In this document: positions 12,555 through 26,148 of the stretch, in pieces | Layout: every line of letters begins with the position of its first letter | Numbering within the stretch: the stretch's first letter is position 1 | DNA from: Unio delphinus | Taxonomy: Eukaryota > Mollusca > Bivalvia > Unionida > Unionidae | NCBI GenBank assembly: GCA_029339505.1 | Contig: JAQISU010001235.1 | Location: forward strand, 33,021,315 to 33,085,314 | Length of the DNA stretch: 64,000 nt | Direction: 5' to 3' | The notes under the pieces: model-generated | What the model saw: only the letters and a program-made list of their open reading frames with translations | Databases searched by the model: none | Told to the model about the DNA's origin: nothing | Position numbers and translations under genes: made by a program

Positions 12555-12758
12555 GTAGCAGTGGTAACTCTCAGTTGGTAGTGTGTTGGATTTGTAATTC
12601 AAAGGTCATGGGTTCAATACTAACTCTGGCTAGCCTATGTTGGGTGCCTTCTTGTGACCATGGTAAAGGTACTTATTTCCCATTCCTCAACATAATATAG
12701 CCAATAATGTGTTTAAAATCAGCACACACAAAAACCAACAACAAAACAAAAAAATTGC
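12555..12758 (+). mobile_element. SINE with Thr-tRNA-like head
   Basis: Begins with a tRNA-like block: A-box-like ctcagttggtagtgtg, an anticodon-arm-like ggatttgtaattc, and B-box-like gggttcaatac. It continues into a tRNA-unrelated body and an A-rich end (aacaaaacaaaaaaa) near 12,740-12,758. No clear duplication found. The body makes a SINE more likely than a real tRNA gene. Confidence 0.65.
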
Positions 12759-12759
12759 T

Positions 12760-13430
12760 AATGTCTATGCATGAAGAGCTTTCCAATTACTCCATCACAT
12801 AATTTCATTCACATGTACATTTTAAAAAGGCCAATCTCAGAATAAGGGAATTGCAGGCATCTCTTCAAAATCAATGTGACAAAAACCGGGCATTTTTCAT
12901 TAGGTCTGAACACCACTACAAAAGAAGTTATTGGCTATATACAACACATTAGTGGACATGGAAGTTAGTCAAATAGGAAATTTGTCACAATTATTTTCTC
13001 TTTTAACTGTTATGAGTGTAATGAGTGTAACAGTATTACATGTATATATTGGTCTACTGTATATATAGATCACTGAAAAATATATTCTTGAAGAAAAAAA
13101 AATGCACCTGTGGACTGTGGAGTAAACGTCTTTAATTTGGATTATGATCTTTTTTGTTGTTGAAATAATGGAGACTGGTATTTATTAGGGAATGGGTGGA
13201 TTGTTTTCTTACTAAAAGAAATATGGCATTCATTTACTTTACAAATCATTAAACAGACACCTTATCTGGTTCATCAAATTCTTGCACAAGCGGTACATGC
13301 AATAAATCTTTCATGCCTTTCTGCACACCAAAAAAATTCATTGAGAAATCGCCATAATTTAAACTTATCAAAAACATTTATCTGCAGAAACAGTATTAAA
13401 ATCTCTATAGGTCTTAAATATATATATATA
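12760..13430. other. Host non-coding sequence, nothing recognised
   Basis: No supported feature other than short TA-rich runs. Confidence 0.4.
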
Positions 13431-13434
13431 TTTA

Positions 13435-14096
13435 CAGTGGAGCCTCGTTAATCTGGATGCATTCGTTCCCAGTGAATATGTCTGGAATAACAACTTTTCC
13501 GGATAATTGAATCATGCACATTTTTATTCGAAAATGAAGCCCTATACTGTCCACAGCTTAAATCTGTCAATTGAATTTGTACAGTCATCAATAAACTGTG
13601 ATTGTTACATACAATTGCTAAACAATAAAAAGGCTTAATGACACTTTTAATTTATTTACCATATGTCATGTCGAAAAGCATGCATGATTTTATCCCAGTG
13701 TGTTTATTTAATTATTGATACTCCTGTCAGCCACTAGCTAAAACAGACATTGATTATACAATCACTGGTTACAATATGGTCACACTAATTAGTTATTGAT
13801 AGTGACCATGGATTCTCAAGGGCTTCACTATTGTGTTTTATATATTATTCTACTGACTGAATTTTCATATACAATTTTTCTCAGTTTCTTATTTGTGGAC
13901 AGATTATTTCTGGATTATTGAGATAAGTTGTAATGTAATTATACACTCTGGTCCCCGATTTTGATTTTCGGATCAGGAACGCGGATTTCTTGATTAACGA
14001 AGCAAATTAAAGTTTAAGAATTCCGTTCCCAGTGAATTATGTACGTATAGTAAGGTTTTCACATAAATGGGAGTCCAAATTAACTAGGCTCCACTA
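13435..14096. mobile_element. Non-autonomous pogo/Tigger-like DNA transposon
   Basis: A 662-bp element with about 23-bp terminal inverted repeats: left end cagtggagcctcgttaatct, right end its near reverse complement (14,074-14,096). A TA dinucleotide lies just outside each end, the target of Tc1/mariner-pogo transposons. Subterminal copies of 'ccgttcccagtgaat' occur near 13,465 and 14,020. No transposase frame remains. Confidence 0.8.
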
Positions 14097-14232
14097 TATA
14101 TATATATATATATATGCGCCAATCGACACCTATGCAATTTACTGAACGTTTTTTGCACAAACTTGACAGATATAATATTATCAATGTCTTGAAGGATATT
14201 AAAATGTGTAACAGGTATATATAATAATACTG

Positions 14233-14354
<122 letters not shown>

Positions 14355-14373
14355 TTTGAATGCAGCATTAACA

Positions 14374-14530
14374 AATTTAGTTATACTGCTATGACGTCTG
14401 CAGTGTGGCATTTTATAGTGATGTCTTAGCACTGGGGCATCATGGAACAGATATGCAGCATCACATCCAGTCACATTATCCTGACCAGTCCTAACACTAA
14501 CCTCTTAAAGTTGAGGGCTAAAGCAAGGCA
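14374..14530 (-). mobile_element. SINE-B 3' part
   Basis: Matches the reverse complement of the body of the SINE at 34,380-34,680, with 'agtgatgtct', 'agcactgggg', 'ccagtcacatta' and 'cagtcctaacact' in order. The tRNA-like head is missing. Confidence 0.7.
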
Positions 14531-14977
14531 GCTACTACTACTATATATATAGGCAGGTACATATTTACATATGAATGTATGCATGGAAACAAAAATGTAT
14601 TAGCATTTAATGGTACCTCACAGTAAAATTCTAAATATGTCAAAGGCACCCATTTGCAAACTGTTACAAAATTTATTGAAAATTACATCTGCACTAAAGC
14701 CATGCATACTCCATGCTGAAATCTCAGTTACCTATGCACTCATGTACACCCTCAATTACCTATGCATTTTGTGTGGCTGTAAATAAACTTTCAAATTTCA
14801 ACTGCAAAACTCAAACATGAGTCCCATGGTGGGATTGATGCATGCTCTACTGTCCCAAAAGAATTTCCTGGAATTGATGATAAGAATATTTTTTAATGAC
14901 AGAGTGCTAAAACTATATCTGATAATTTTAGCTCATCTCTCAAGTTACCCGCTTGTGGCAGCAATATGGTATGTTAG

Positions 14978-15720
14978 ATTGGCACCATTTTCAATAAGGA
15001 CAACCTAAAGGTTCCATAAGCTAAACTAATATGGCCATTAATGAAAACTAGTGAGAAGCTATTAAATATGTTCATTGCTGCAGTCAAACTGGAGGGCACC
15101 ATTTTCATTTAGGACCATCTAATCTTTGGGTTATAAAACAATGTTGATATGATCAACAATTCTGGAACAGTAGCAATAAGATTTTTCAAAATAAACCACA
15201 GTGGCAGTCATATTGGATATCAGACTGGCATCATTTTCATTTCAGACCAACTAGACTTCTTGTGAAGACCTATGTTGAGATGAGTTTCCATTTAGGAGTT
15301 ACTAAGAGACAAGACAATTTCTAAGCTGACTGAAATAATGGCCATATCAGAGGTCAGATTTGGGATAATTTTATCAACCAGACACCATTAGAAGTCTTAC
15401 TCTGAAAACACTATGATGTCCATTCCTGCAGAGTAGTAATAACAAAATTTACAAGATGGTAACTGTGATGGCCATATTGGATGTCCAGGCAGCACATTTC
15501 ATTTAAAATCATCTATATATCATAGGAAGTTTTCTAGTGAAAGCCCAACGTTATATGATCTCTAAAGGTAGATTGGCAAAATTAAAGACAAGGCTGCTGT
15601 TGTAGCCATATTTGCTATCTGAGCAGCACCATTTGTATGGAAGCTGACCAACTAGATCTTGGGATAAGTGTGAATCTCTATGTAATATAGGAAGAACAAT
15701 GATAAGGAACTTGTGTTAAA
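14978..15720. repeat. Ancient ~130-bp tandem repeat, about 6 diverged units
   Basis: The landmark 'ggcaccattttcat' or a diverged form recurs at about 14,981, 15,095, 15,227, 15,361, 15,490 and 15,623. Intervals are 114, 132, 134, 129 and 133 bases. 'gccatattggat'-like strings precede most units. Divergence is high, so the array is old. A similar phrase occurs alone near 18,815. Confidence 0.7.
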
Positions 15721-15872
15721 AAATGGACAATCTATACGAATAAAAGATGACTGACACCTCTTCTGAACTAGGATCAGTACATTTGTAATTAGTAAAAATG
15801 GGGTGTCCTCTTAAATGAATATTCTATAACTTTCTGTATGTTTGGCTCAAAATTTCCACCAGGACTTTGTGA

Positions 15873-16102
15873 ACTCATTCAAAAGTGTTATTAAAACAAC
15901 TTTTTCAACTATAATAAAATACTTAAAGACTTAATAATGTTAACTTCCTAAATTACTGTTATCATGTTTCTGTTTTGTAATTTCATGGTGTTTGTTTTTG
16001 TAATCTTGTCATTATACAAGTTTGTATGTGTTATCTAACAATTCAAAAAGCTTAGAGCTAAAATATTAGGTAATGTACTACATCCACATGATGATGATGA
16101 TG

Positions 16103-16140
<38 letters not shown>
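15873..16140 (+). mobile_element. 5'-truncated LINE 3' end
   Basis: Aligns with 1404-1698 of the LINE relic: 'ttcaaaagtg', 'ctttttcaact', 'tttcatggtgtttgtttttgtaat', and the (ATT)n tail at about 16,103-16,139. Truncated 5' end plus microsatellite tail fits target-primed retrotransposition. Confidence 0.78.
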
Positions 16141-17950
16141 ATTGCCTAATATTCAATGTGATTTATTTCATGTTAATTTGCTTCATGAATGACTGCATAC
16201 AAGTCTCATGTAAACAATCAAAAAATGAAAAATATTGTCACCTTTGTGTCACTTCTTTGTAATACAACAATCTTCAACCAATTGCATGTAACTTTAAATG
16301 TTATTTTTAATTCAATCAAATAAATATGAAAATTTTTGTAAATTAAATTAAAAAAAGTTTCTCTGCTATAAAGTATGGAAAACAATTAATTTTATATTGT
16401 GTCAATAATAATTATCATGCAGTATCTTTGATTTTAATCATGTATGCAGTCAGTACTGGTAATGTAAGTATTCATACTGTATATGCCTATTTGAATACAA
16501 AAATAACAATGGAAACTTACCTTGTTCCCGGTATACAACTCCATCTTATCCAGCATTTTTGGAACAATATGTCATTATGTTCATAAATATAGGAAAAAAG
16601 TATTTTCAAAAATTACTTCAAGGTCTGAAAGTTTTCTTAACAGCATGATGTAGATATTCCTAGGAAATTATTTCATTACAAACATCTCATAGCCTCCTCA
16701 ACCAATGAAGTCTCTTATAGTTCCATAAAGATTTTGTTTATCAGGAATGACCATATTGGAAAATCTGCTGTCACTGAAAAGTGATACCAATACTGACTAT
16801 CCAAATCTCAGCATCTTTTTGAATGATCACTGGATGACAACAAAACCACCATATTTCTAAGCCCATTCTGTACATGCATCAATTTAGGTCCAGCATTGGA
16901 TCCTCATCTCATGGCAACTTGATTATCTGCTGCATTAACATAGCCTACATTTTCTGGCAAGCAGTAAGTCCTAATCTTGTACTATTGGACATTAATCTTT
17001 CTGCAGCCTTTGAAAATCATAATGCCAATGCTGTACATCAGTTCAACTTCAACAGCTTATATGGCCTTTCTATATATTATATGTATATTGCTCTCCAATG
17101 CATGGCACTCAAGAAAATTAATCAATACAAGAAACAGAACCTCTTATTTGATAGACTTGTATAGCAACATTAACACTAAAATGACAGGATACATCTTTCC
17201 CTTAACAGATTGATAGATGCTTGTGTTTTATTCTATTACTGCCTAATAAATGCATTTCTTACTGTTATGCATACATGCAGTAATTACCTGCCTTTAAAGT
17301 GAACTCAACAGCATACACAGGCCATGTCACGAAATTGTTGGAGCATAAAACTGAACTCAAAACAAAAACGTCCAAAATTAACCAGAATTTAATTAACAAT
17401 TACCTGGCTCACCCTTACAAAGTTTCAAGTACTTTCCAGCAGTCATTGTGCACAATAATTAATCAGGCAGAAATAAATTCAGACCAAACAATGTTGACAA
17501 TGAAATGTTGGTTCCTGTGACAAGCTATAATAAGCAATAAAATATAAATACTCCCTGCCTAAGAAGACGAATTAAAACTTTAGTGAGGCTTCTCAGAGCT
17601 CTGCCTTTTGTCAAATGTGCTAGACTGATACTTGTCGAATTGTATTGTATTAAGTCTGTTATTGTTTGTTTGGAATGGAAGATGTTGTTCATGTGTTTCA
17701 TCCATAGTATCTTGATGTGATGATGCACTGCAATTGTAATCTGTACCATACTGTTGTATAATCCATACTGCATACATTCATCTTAATAAGAACAGAAAAT
17801 TATTTTCTATGATATCCAGTCAGACATACTATTACAAGTTGACAAGAACCAGAGATTAATTTTATTTGTCAAAACCTGTTTCTGAAGCTAATATCACTCT
17901 CAACCCCTCAAAGTTTGATTTTACAGGGAAAAAGTCAAACGTAATTTGGA
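16141..17950. other. Host non-coding sequence, possible RT crumb
   Basis: Mostly unrecognised. At 16,978-17,020 the plus strand reads LVLLDINLSAAFENHN, which recalls the LINE RT motif LLDLSAAFD; the surroundings give little further support. Confidence 0.3.
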
Positions 17951-18625
17951 GTGACAACTCGTGTGGCCACTAGTACAAGCATAGTTCATGGAAAAGCAAT
18001 TGCTTTAAAAGCCCTTCCAGCTGAAGCCACTTGTGCAATGCAATCAGTCCACTTATCTAATACTTGTGCTTGGTAAGATTTACAATACAGTTAAACATAG
18101 TCAAAAACTGATGCTAGCAAGCTATCATTCTGCTAGTTACATTAGTAGATTGCAAGATAAAAGAATTTTGCTAGTTGCAACTGATTACAACAGTCAAAAG
18201 TCTTCCAGCACTGCCCTGGTTAACCTAGGTAACTACCCCAATACTGCACAATGCATTGTCATAAATATACATGTATACAGTTTACCACAGAATAAACATA
18301 TTCCTTTATTCTTCCAGCTGCACTGGACATAAAGGGCATTATGTATAAGCTAGGATGTTTATAACATAAATAAAATCTACACAGCCATGATAAAAATATG
18401 TAACTTATGTTAGTATAATATAAAATATAGGTCATGGTGATCATATCTTTTGTTGCATGCATCCAATTCTCAAGTGTCATGATTTGAATACAAATATCCC
18501 CCAATAAATGAACTTTAACATTGCAATTAAACATAGGAATCCTTTGAACAGGATGTTGCTTTATTGGTAGAAAAGAATTTCCAGGAATCCAATTTCTTCT
18601 TTCTAATTCATGAGTGTGGAGTACA
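17951..18625. other. Host non-coding sequence, nothing recognised
   Basis: No supported feature. Confidence 0.4.
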
Positions 18626-18752
18626 AGAGAAAACCTGCCAGTAGCTTCTCAGGAGTTAGTGGTTCTTTCCAGGGTTTTCCTGGGTTCTTCCTCCACAATT
18701 TATACTGGCCACCAATCTTGTGCTGAAAAATGATTTTAAACACAACAACAAC
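18626..18752 (+). mobile_element. SINE-A 3' fragment
   Basis: Matches the reverse complement of the right-hand copies: 'gtagcttctcaggagttagt', 'cttcctccac', 'ttgtgctgaaaaatg', then an A-rich tail 'aacacaacaacaacta'. The head is missing. Confidence 0.7.
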
Positions 18753-20223
18753 TAATTGTGTAAATATAAAAGTTTGAAGATGGTCACCATGGAGATAATT
18801 TTTTTGCTGTCAGATCAGTACCATTTTCATTTAGCCCCAAGACATCACAAGAGGTCAATTAGTGAAAACCCCATTCAGCATAACTAAAACTTTGACCATT
18901 TTTTAAAAAATAGGATAATCAAGCTGGTTCCTGGCAACCATTGTACTTAAACTGGACCATGGGATGCACATGTGTGAACAAACTAGTACTAATGTCCAGA
19001 GTGGCAACAAGCAATCATTGAATGACAGATGTCCAATAAATATATTCCCAGCATGGGGGGGGGGGGGGGTCTGTGAACTATACAATCATTGGAGCATGAC
19101 TGGAAAAATAGGATTGCACATGCAGAAAGAATTATATGCACATATTAACCTGATGTCAATGACATCATCCAAATTTCTGGACAATTTATGAACAAATGTG
19201 GGGTTTGTTGCACACATGAATTATTTTCCTAATTATATAACTTAATTGATGCCATCATACATTCTATTAACATATATAAGTTCTAAGCACTGAAAAGAAC
19301 TAAAGATATATTGTTTTGATGCTACCAAGTCATGAACAGTAGTTTCATACCATTACATAATGTATGATACTTTTTTTTTGTCAGACCATTTCATCTGTGT
19401 AGTTTTTAAGGGTTTTCTTAATGTAACGTTATATTTTTGTACTATACTGTTATGGATACTGCCCGTCTGTCCATCCATATGCAAGTATCATACCTGCCAT
19501 TATATGGCATGAAATGCTAAAAACAGAACTCTTGGTTGAGTTTAAATTTGTGAAGCGCACCAGGAAAAGGATGGGGTGGGGTTGGTTATTTAATTCATTG
19601 GACATACTGCAAACAACATACTTCATTCATATGTGTATATACGCCTGTCAATGAGCTACACCTGCATGCAACATATCTGATATGTTGAACTGAATATTCA
19701 GATTAGTTATCTTTATTATTATATGTTATCTTAATCTTGTAAAAATACAATTAACAATTAACAATGAACTGACCTATGCTCTACAGGTTGATTTTAACCA
19801 TGAAACTAATTGATCAAAAGGTAATAAGCACACACTTTTCTTTGCACACTTGATTTTTTTTTGTGTTGATATGGTGTTAAGACCCATACAGAACAGAGGC
19901 AGTTGTATTTCTTTATTAGCTGTAAAGCCTCCATTAAACTTTAAAATATTTTATGGTCATACCTCTCCAATGAAATGGTCAGTCTTATTTAATGTAAATT
20001 TGTTTCTCTATAAAGACAATGATATTTTGTTCTCAGCCTGAATCAGATAAAAATTTAAAATTCTGACAATGCTAAAATTATTGTCATCCAAAAAAACTGG
20101 GTTCTGACCAGGATTTGCTCAGAGAATCCAGCATAGAAGTCTGAACAACAGTAGCATCAAGTCTCTAGTGAGTACAATAATGAAAACTGATGGCACTTAT
20201 ATTGCCTTCAAGCACTCTATTGA
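18753..20223. other. Host non-coding sequence with a G homopolymer
   Basis: A run of about 13 G lies at 19,056-19,069. No gene or mobile element seen otherwise. Confidence 0.4.
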
Positions 20224-20396
20224 GCTAATGAGAATAGCAAAGACTGCATCTAACTGCATACATTTTACCATGAAACAGAGAGCTATTGAGAATAGCAAAG
20301 ACTGCATCTAACTGCATATATTTTACCATGAAACAGAGAGCTATTGAGAATAGCAAAGATTGCATCTAACTGCATATATTTTACCATGAAACAGAT
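20224..20396. repeat. 58-bp direct repeat, 3 copies
   Basis: The unit containing gagaatagcaaagactgcat starts at about 20,229, 20,287 and 20,345 and is almost identical each time. Confidence 0.9.
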
Positions 20397-20502
20397 TTTT
20401 GGTGTATGTTTTTAATGAATGTCAGTGTGGTTGTGATTATGTCAGTGCGCATATTTATGTACAGGGATGATATCTGACAATGCTTTTGATTTGATTAGGA
20501 TT

Positions 20503-20605
20503 TTTAACATAGCTTTAATAATTTTTCAGTCTTATTGCTACAATGTCTGCAGTGAGGCAGTTTTATAGTGATGTCTAGCACTGGGGCATCATGCCAGACA
20601 ATGCT
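20503..20605 (-). mobile_element. SINE-B fragment
   Basis: Shares 'cttattgctacaatgtctgc', 'atagtgatgtctagcac' and 'ggggcatcatg' with the SINE-B copies at 14,374 and 34,380. Only the 3' third is left. Confidence 0.65.
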
Positions 20606-21600
20606 ACGTCTACCAACTATTTTTTTTATTGTAAGTGTATTAAATACTTTGAACAAAACATAAGTTATTTACAGATTTCAATTTCCAATTATTTTCTATT
20701 TGCTTTTTGAAAAACAAGCTTAAGCTCATCTGGACATCACTTTTTGGGTCACGTGCAAAAGAACATTTGCTCCATTTTGAGGTTAAAACTTCCAAAATAT
20801 ATCTCTCATTAATCACATATTTTTCAATCTCAATGCCTCATGAGTGGGAAGAAGCTGCTAAACCTCATATTATGGCTCAAGGGCAAGATGACTGACAATT
20901 TCTTTACCAGTATGTCTTTTTGCTCGTAAGACCTGAAGTATAAAATTTTGTTCTACCTTTCTACTTCTTACAGTGAGAATATATCCTTTCCCACCCATAA
21001 AGAAGATATTTTATTTTTTTATTTCTACCTTAACATCTATCAGTCATAGCTCTATAATCAAGCCAAGTTTATGACAAGACCAAGCCATACAGATATAATT
21101 TTATATTTGCATTCTATTTTAAAACCCAATAGTTCACTATTAATGTTCTTAAGAATTGTTAATGTCATTTTCATTTAAATTATGAGTAAATTTCATTTTT
21201 ATACTGCTTATCCAACCAGTATTTAGCATCAGAAAAAAATAATGCATTGGAGCAAATGATTTCATTAGGCTCATTACAATGGATTGATCAAACATTAATT
21301 TCAAAACGGCATCACCAAAATTGCCAGTTAAAGCAGATTTTATACTAATCAATGCAAAAGACATTGCATATAATTCATGAAATGGTAGAATTGGTCCCAA
21401 TACAATATGCCACATGTAACAATCAATGTCACAACATTACTTGCAAGCAATGAACATTGTCAAGGTAAATTACAGTGAATATTACAATGGCAAAAACAAC
21501 AATGTCTAAAATGATAAGGCAATTTATGAATAATAAGAGAAATCAAGAGTTAAAAACTTTAACTTAATGCATTGTATTGTATGGTGCAGAAAAATTGACT
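20606..21600. other. Host non-coding sequence, nothing recognised
   Basis: No supported feature. Confidence 0.4.
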
Positions 21601-21604
21601 GTCA

Positions 21605-21752
21605 CTGTGTAGATACTGTCTGATATGTGTAGATACTGTCTGATATGTGTAGATACTGTCTGATATGTGTAGATACTGTCTGATATGTATAGATACTGTC
21701 TGATATGTGTAGATACTGTCTGATATGTGTAGATACTGTCTGATATGTGCTT
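21605..21752. repeat. 20-bp minisatellite, 7-8 copies
   Basis: The unit tgtgtagatactgtctgata repeats with one change. Because 20 is not divisible by three, all minus-strand frames read a repeating peptide; none is a gene. Confidence 0.95.
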
Positions 21753-23320
21753 GCAGTCTGCAAGCAATACTGATAATATCTTTCAAAAATTGTTGCCAGT
21801 TTCATCTAAAGTGGCTTGGCACATCTGTCCGTCTACACAATATATGAAGCTCAAAAATTTTAATGTAATTCTGTTGACAAATATTGACAAGAAAGCTTGA
21901 AAGAACTATTACAGTTGAATGCATTTCATAAATCAAAGAACTTATGATAATGATTTGACACAGACAAGCTGTCTTCATGTGCTTCTTTGTCAAAATTGAT
22001 TTCGCTAAAGCCCTCAAATCAACATGATTATCATTGAGGACTGGAAACTCCATTGATTAAGATTTTACTCATCATTCAAATCATTTTATGAAATCCAGTT
22101 CTGGATTTACTGAACACTCCAAGCTTTCTCCCATTTACAACTGTAGCTTGATCAACCCCTCATAAGGTAAAGACCAGCACTGACTATATAGTACAACATT
22201 TAAGATCAATTATCTGGACCTTTTACTAATCTGATAAATTTATCAATGTTCACAGCTGCACTGTACAAAGACGGCTAGTATATAAAAATGTAAAGTTAAA
22301 CTAAACCAATATAATGACATCTTTTGTAATATATCAACATTAAAAATGTGTGGACATCAACTACTGTTAGAGTAATGATTTCTTGTTTTTCACTGTCACA
22401 AGTATCAGAAATAGGGAATGGTAAGTTTTTCAATGAACTTTTTTTAATTGTAAGTCCTATTCTTTGTTGGGTAATCAAATAAGGTTATTTCAGCCTTAAA
22501 GTGTTTTCTCCCCATAGGAATGCCACACTCAAGGTGTGAGAACTTGGTTATATTTATTTTATATTTTATTCAAGCTGAATGGTTATATGCTAGTACTGTA
22601 CATGTAAATTTGATCCATTTGAGTCATCTGTTTCATAAACTAAAAAGTGAGTATGTTGACCAATGTGTGCAAAAAATGTGTATGCATTAAATAGTAAAAA
22701 TGTTTTCAATAACTTTAAAATGCTGGATTTCATTGGCAAGCTCCAAGTTTCTTTCAGGCGAATCAGATGACACTTTCTTTTTGACAGCCCCAACGGGCAA
22801 CTCACTAAGAATACAGAAGGGATCCTACACTGAGTGTCAGGCTGTCCAAATTTATTAAACTCATCATAAAAGATAATTAAAAAAAATCACAATATAAAAA
22901 ATAGCATAAAGATCAAAATTTTATTTTATATGGTAGATACAAAAGTTTGTGAAGTCGACTTGTGTCGCTCTCACATGAAAAAAAAGAAAGAAAATAATTT
23001 AAAAAAACATTAGTACTGTAAATCACATTACTTAAGGCTCATTAAATTTTAGCAAATCTCTGGTTTTGGAATTTCATCCAAAAAAAAAAAAAAAAGAGAC
23101 GAAGAAAAAAACAGAAATTTTGGTTACTAATTTCTACATTATAGTTCAATCTTTAAAACAAATATAGAATTGACTGTTCAGGTAGTTGTTTTCTGGGTAA
23201 TAATTGTTAAGGTAGCTGTTATCCTAGCTCAGTAATCATTGTATGGATTATTCATTTTTGGGCTGGGTCCTCGCTGGTTGCACCCACATCATACATAATA
23301 TGCTATATGATATTTTCATT
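21753..23320. other. Host non-coding sequence, nothing recognised
   Basis: A-rich runs near 22,975 and 23,080 only. Confidence 0.4.
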
Positions 23321-23325
23321 ATATA

Positions 23326-23428
23326 CAGTGAAACCGGTCTTGAAAGACCACTGCTATGTGAGACCACCTGTCTTGAGAAACCATACCTTTAAGGCAGAAA
23401 GGGTGGTCTTTTAAGATAGGTTCTACTG
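23326..23428. mobile_element. 103-bp Tc1/mariner-pogo-type MITE
   Basis: Begins cagtgaaaccggtcttgaaa and ends with 'ttctactg', with inner 'agaccac' and 'gtggtct' in inverted order. TA flanks both ends (23,324-23,325 and 23,429-23,430). Confidence 0.65.
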
Positions 23429-23430
23429 TA

Positions 23431-25900
23431 ATTTAAGCATGAATAAAAATTTAGCAAACAAAAATTAGTAGTACATGTGTAGTACATGTATGATGATTAA
23501 TCAATATAACTAAAGATGTGTCAGAAACGTCAACAAGGATAAAATGTTCATTTTACAGTTTTCCATAATCAAATATAAACAATCACAATTTTATTTTTAA
23601 AGAGTTCAATTATGTGTGTAGAAATCATCCAGGAAAAGTTAAATATGAGAATTACAGGTAAACAATGTGAGGCTATAACAGCCATTAGCCAGAAGACCTA
23701 AAAGCTGTCTTTCAGTTCACATAGCTTTTGCTGTTTAAAACAATCCAAGTACCAACACATTAACAGATGACAAATGTGTTCATATACAATTAGATATTTT
23801 GGGATACAAACAACATAACAATTGCCAATTATATGTTACTACTCTTTGGTCTTAAACTAATTAACAGAAAAGAGTAAAAAACCAAGAAATTATGTAAAAT
23901 TTAGCAAATTAGTTATTTCCCAAGAATACAAGTTGAACTAACTTACAGAATTGTGAATAAAATCTCAAAGAGTTCTAAAAAGCTATGAAAAGTCCAAATG
24001 TATTAAGTTTTAATTAAATTCCAGTAATTTTCAAAAAAAAATTCCCATACTCACTGTATTGAATTGTCTGAAGTCTCAAATGTGCTAATGTGCCATTGGC
24101 CTTGAATGAGGTACTGTGCTATTACTACAGTGAAATGATTCATGTTTTGCTGTAATGATACACATATCAATACAAGTGGAGGAAAACAATACTGTGTGCA
24201 AGTTATTTTAATCTTCAGCAATAGCCATAAATTGTCATTTGCCTTGTTATTCTTTTAATTGAGAATTCATATGAGACAGTTGTTGCAGCACATGTATATA
24301 CTGACAGAAGAGCCAAAATGAAATTTGACCTGAAACTTGCCATTTGCATTGTAAATCAAATGACATAAATGGTTGTTAAACTAAATTTGATGGGCATAAT
24401 TTGTGCCATGGAACAAGCATTATCTTGTAATTTGAACTTGCAACAAGGAAGTTTTACAAATTGATGCTGAAAATACAGGCTACCTAGAACAACCAAAATG
24501 AGTGACTCCCTGAGTTCTTTTATCTTCAGATGAGGACTTTGTTTGGCTGATGATAGTTATGATGACAATTACTTTTTAAAGTTATGAAGTAGATCAGATT
24601 ATTGGAGATGGGAAAATGTCAATGAAGATACCAGTGTGTGATTTTGAGCCTGAAAATGGTGTTAAATACAAGTCAGATGTGCATGCTGGATGAACAAAAT
24701 GAATGGCAGGCCAGCCAATCACCCTTTCAGCAACTGGAGAAAAGATAAACTGAAGTAAATTCAATTCAAAAGTAGAATGCAATTATCATTTCTTTTCTCA
24801 AACAGTTTAGCTCTGTGGGATCATATGCTACAAAACATAGCTAAACTGAAAACTAATGGGAAACAAATTAAGACGTAAACATAGTTTGATAAAAAATACA
24901 TCTGTCTGGTGGCTGCAGTGAGTCCTGCATTAAATTAGATGGAGCAGCCTGATAAGGCCTAAAATGCTGAATACAAATCACTGACAACTAACAGGTAGTC
25001 CATTTGAATGTATTTTTGTTGTCATGGATATGAATGGCATATCATAGGTGCTAAAATACATGTCTGTCTGTAATATGCATACTGGAAATGTGTCCAGTAA
25101 ATTATACACAAGAGCATCACTTACCACTAATAGACCTTCTAAGAAGATAGAAAGACCTGAATAAAATGAATATGTGTATCAATAAAGTATTGTCAACTGT
25201 GTATTGTGAATCATATCAATATGCAGCAAGTGTGTATTGCTTCATCCCTGGTGTTAATAGCTCTTTTATATATAACAATAACAGAATCCAAAATGTTCAC
25301 GACTGGCTTCACTATAATTCCAAATTAATATTTTAGTTCAATAATATTATTGAGCAGTGTTTTAATTTGAGTGAATAATAATCTAAATTTTAAAAAATCT
25401 ACCCTAATTAAAAACTGCATATAGCAATAAGACTGATTCTTCATATGTTAAGTCATGAATTAGTAATATTTAAAGTAAACAACATTATTAAAACAGCTAA
25501 GACACATTAATAGAGCCAGGATGTAGGTCAGTCTCCTCTGTAAAACATACAAAGATTTAAACTAATTTAGGAATTTTCAAGTGAAAAACTATATCCTTGA
25601 CTCAGATTCAAATAAATATGTTTACTTATAATAATAATGATCTAAATTACTAATCTTTACTCACAGAGAAATATTAGTTATGCATTATGTTGTTTACAAA
25701 ATAAATGTCACTGGTCAGATATATAACTTAGTTTGTCCACTGAATTCATAAAAGTTTTATGCTGGCCAACAAATGTCTTGATTTACATTATTCTTTTACA
25801 AACTACCTATATGTAAACCAGAAAATTCCAAAACTGTCTACTGGAAAGTAGCCAGAACCCAACAACTTTGGTACCAGAACTGTATCACAAATATACTAAA
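23431..25900. other. Host non-coding sequence, nothing recognised
   Basis: No supported gene or mobile element. Confidence 0.4.
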
Positions 25901-25903
25901 TCT

Positions 25904-26148
25904 GTGCTGCAAGTCTGCCAGAACTGTGTGCAGGAAAAGAGCTACAACCTAACAACCTGCTACAAGTGTATCAAAATTGTGCCACAAGTCTGCCAGAACT
26001 GTGTGCAGGAAAAGAGCTACAACCTAACAACCTGCCACAAGTGTATCAAAACTGTGCCACAAGTCTGCCAGAACTGTATGCAGGAAAAGAGCTACAACCT
26101 AACACACTGCCACAAGTGTATCGAAACTGTGCCACAAGTCTGCCAGAA
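25904..26148. repeat. 75-bp minisatellite, interrupted by a SINE
   Basis: Units start at about 25,904, 25,979, 26,054 and 26,129. The fourth unit is cut by SINE-A and resumes at 26,412. It reads as a Cys-rich repeat on the plus strand, but without a start context or homology it is not called a gene. Confidence 0.9.

Noticed and set aside
16874..17164. Open frame with a LVLLDINLSAAF string as a host gene
   Set aside because: Probably a LINE RT crumb at most; too short and decayed for a gene call.
21559..21805. Repeat peptides in three frames
   Set aside because: A 20-bp minisatellite reads the same peptide in every frame; no gene evidence.
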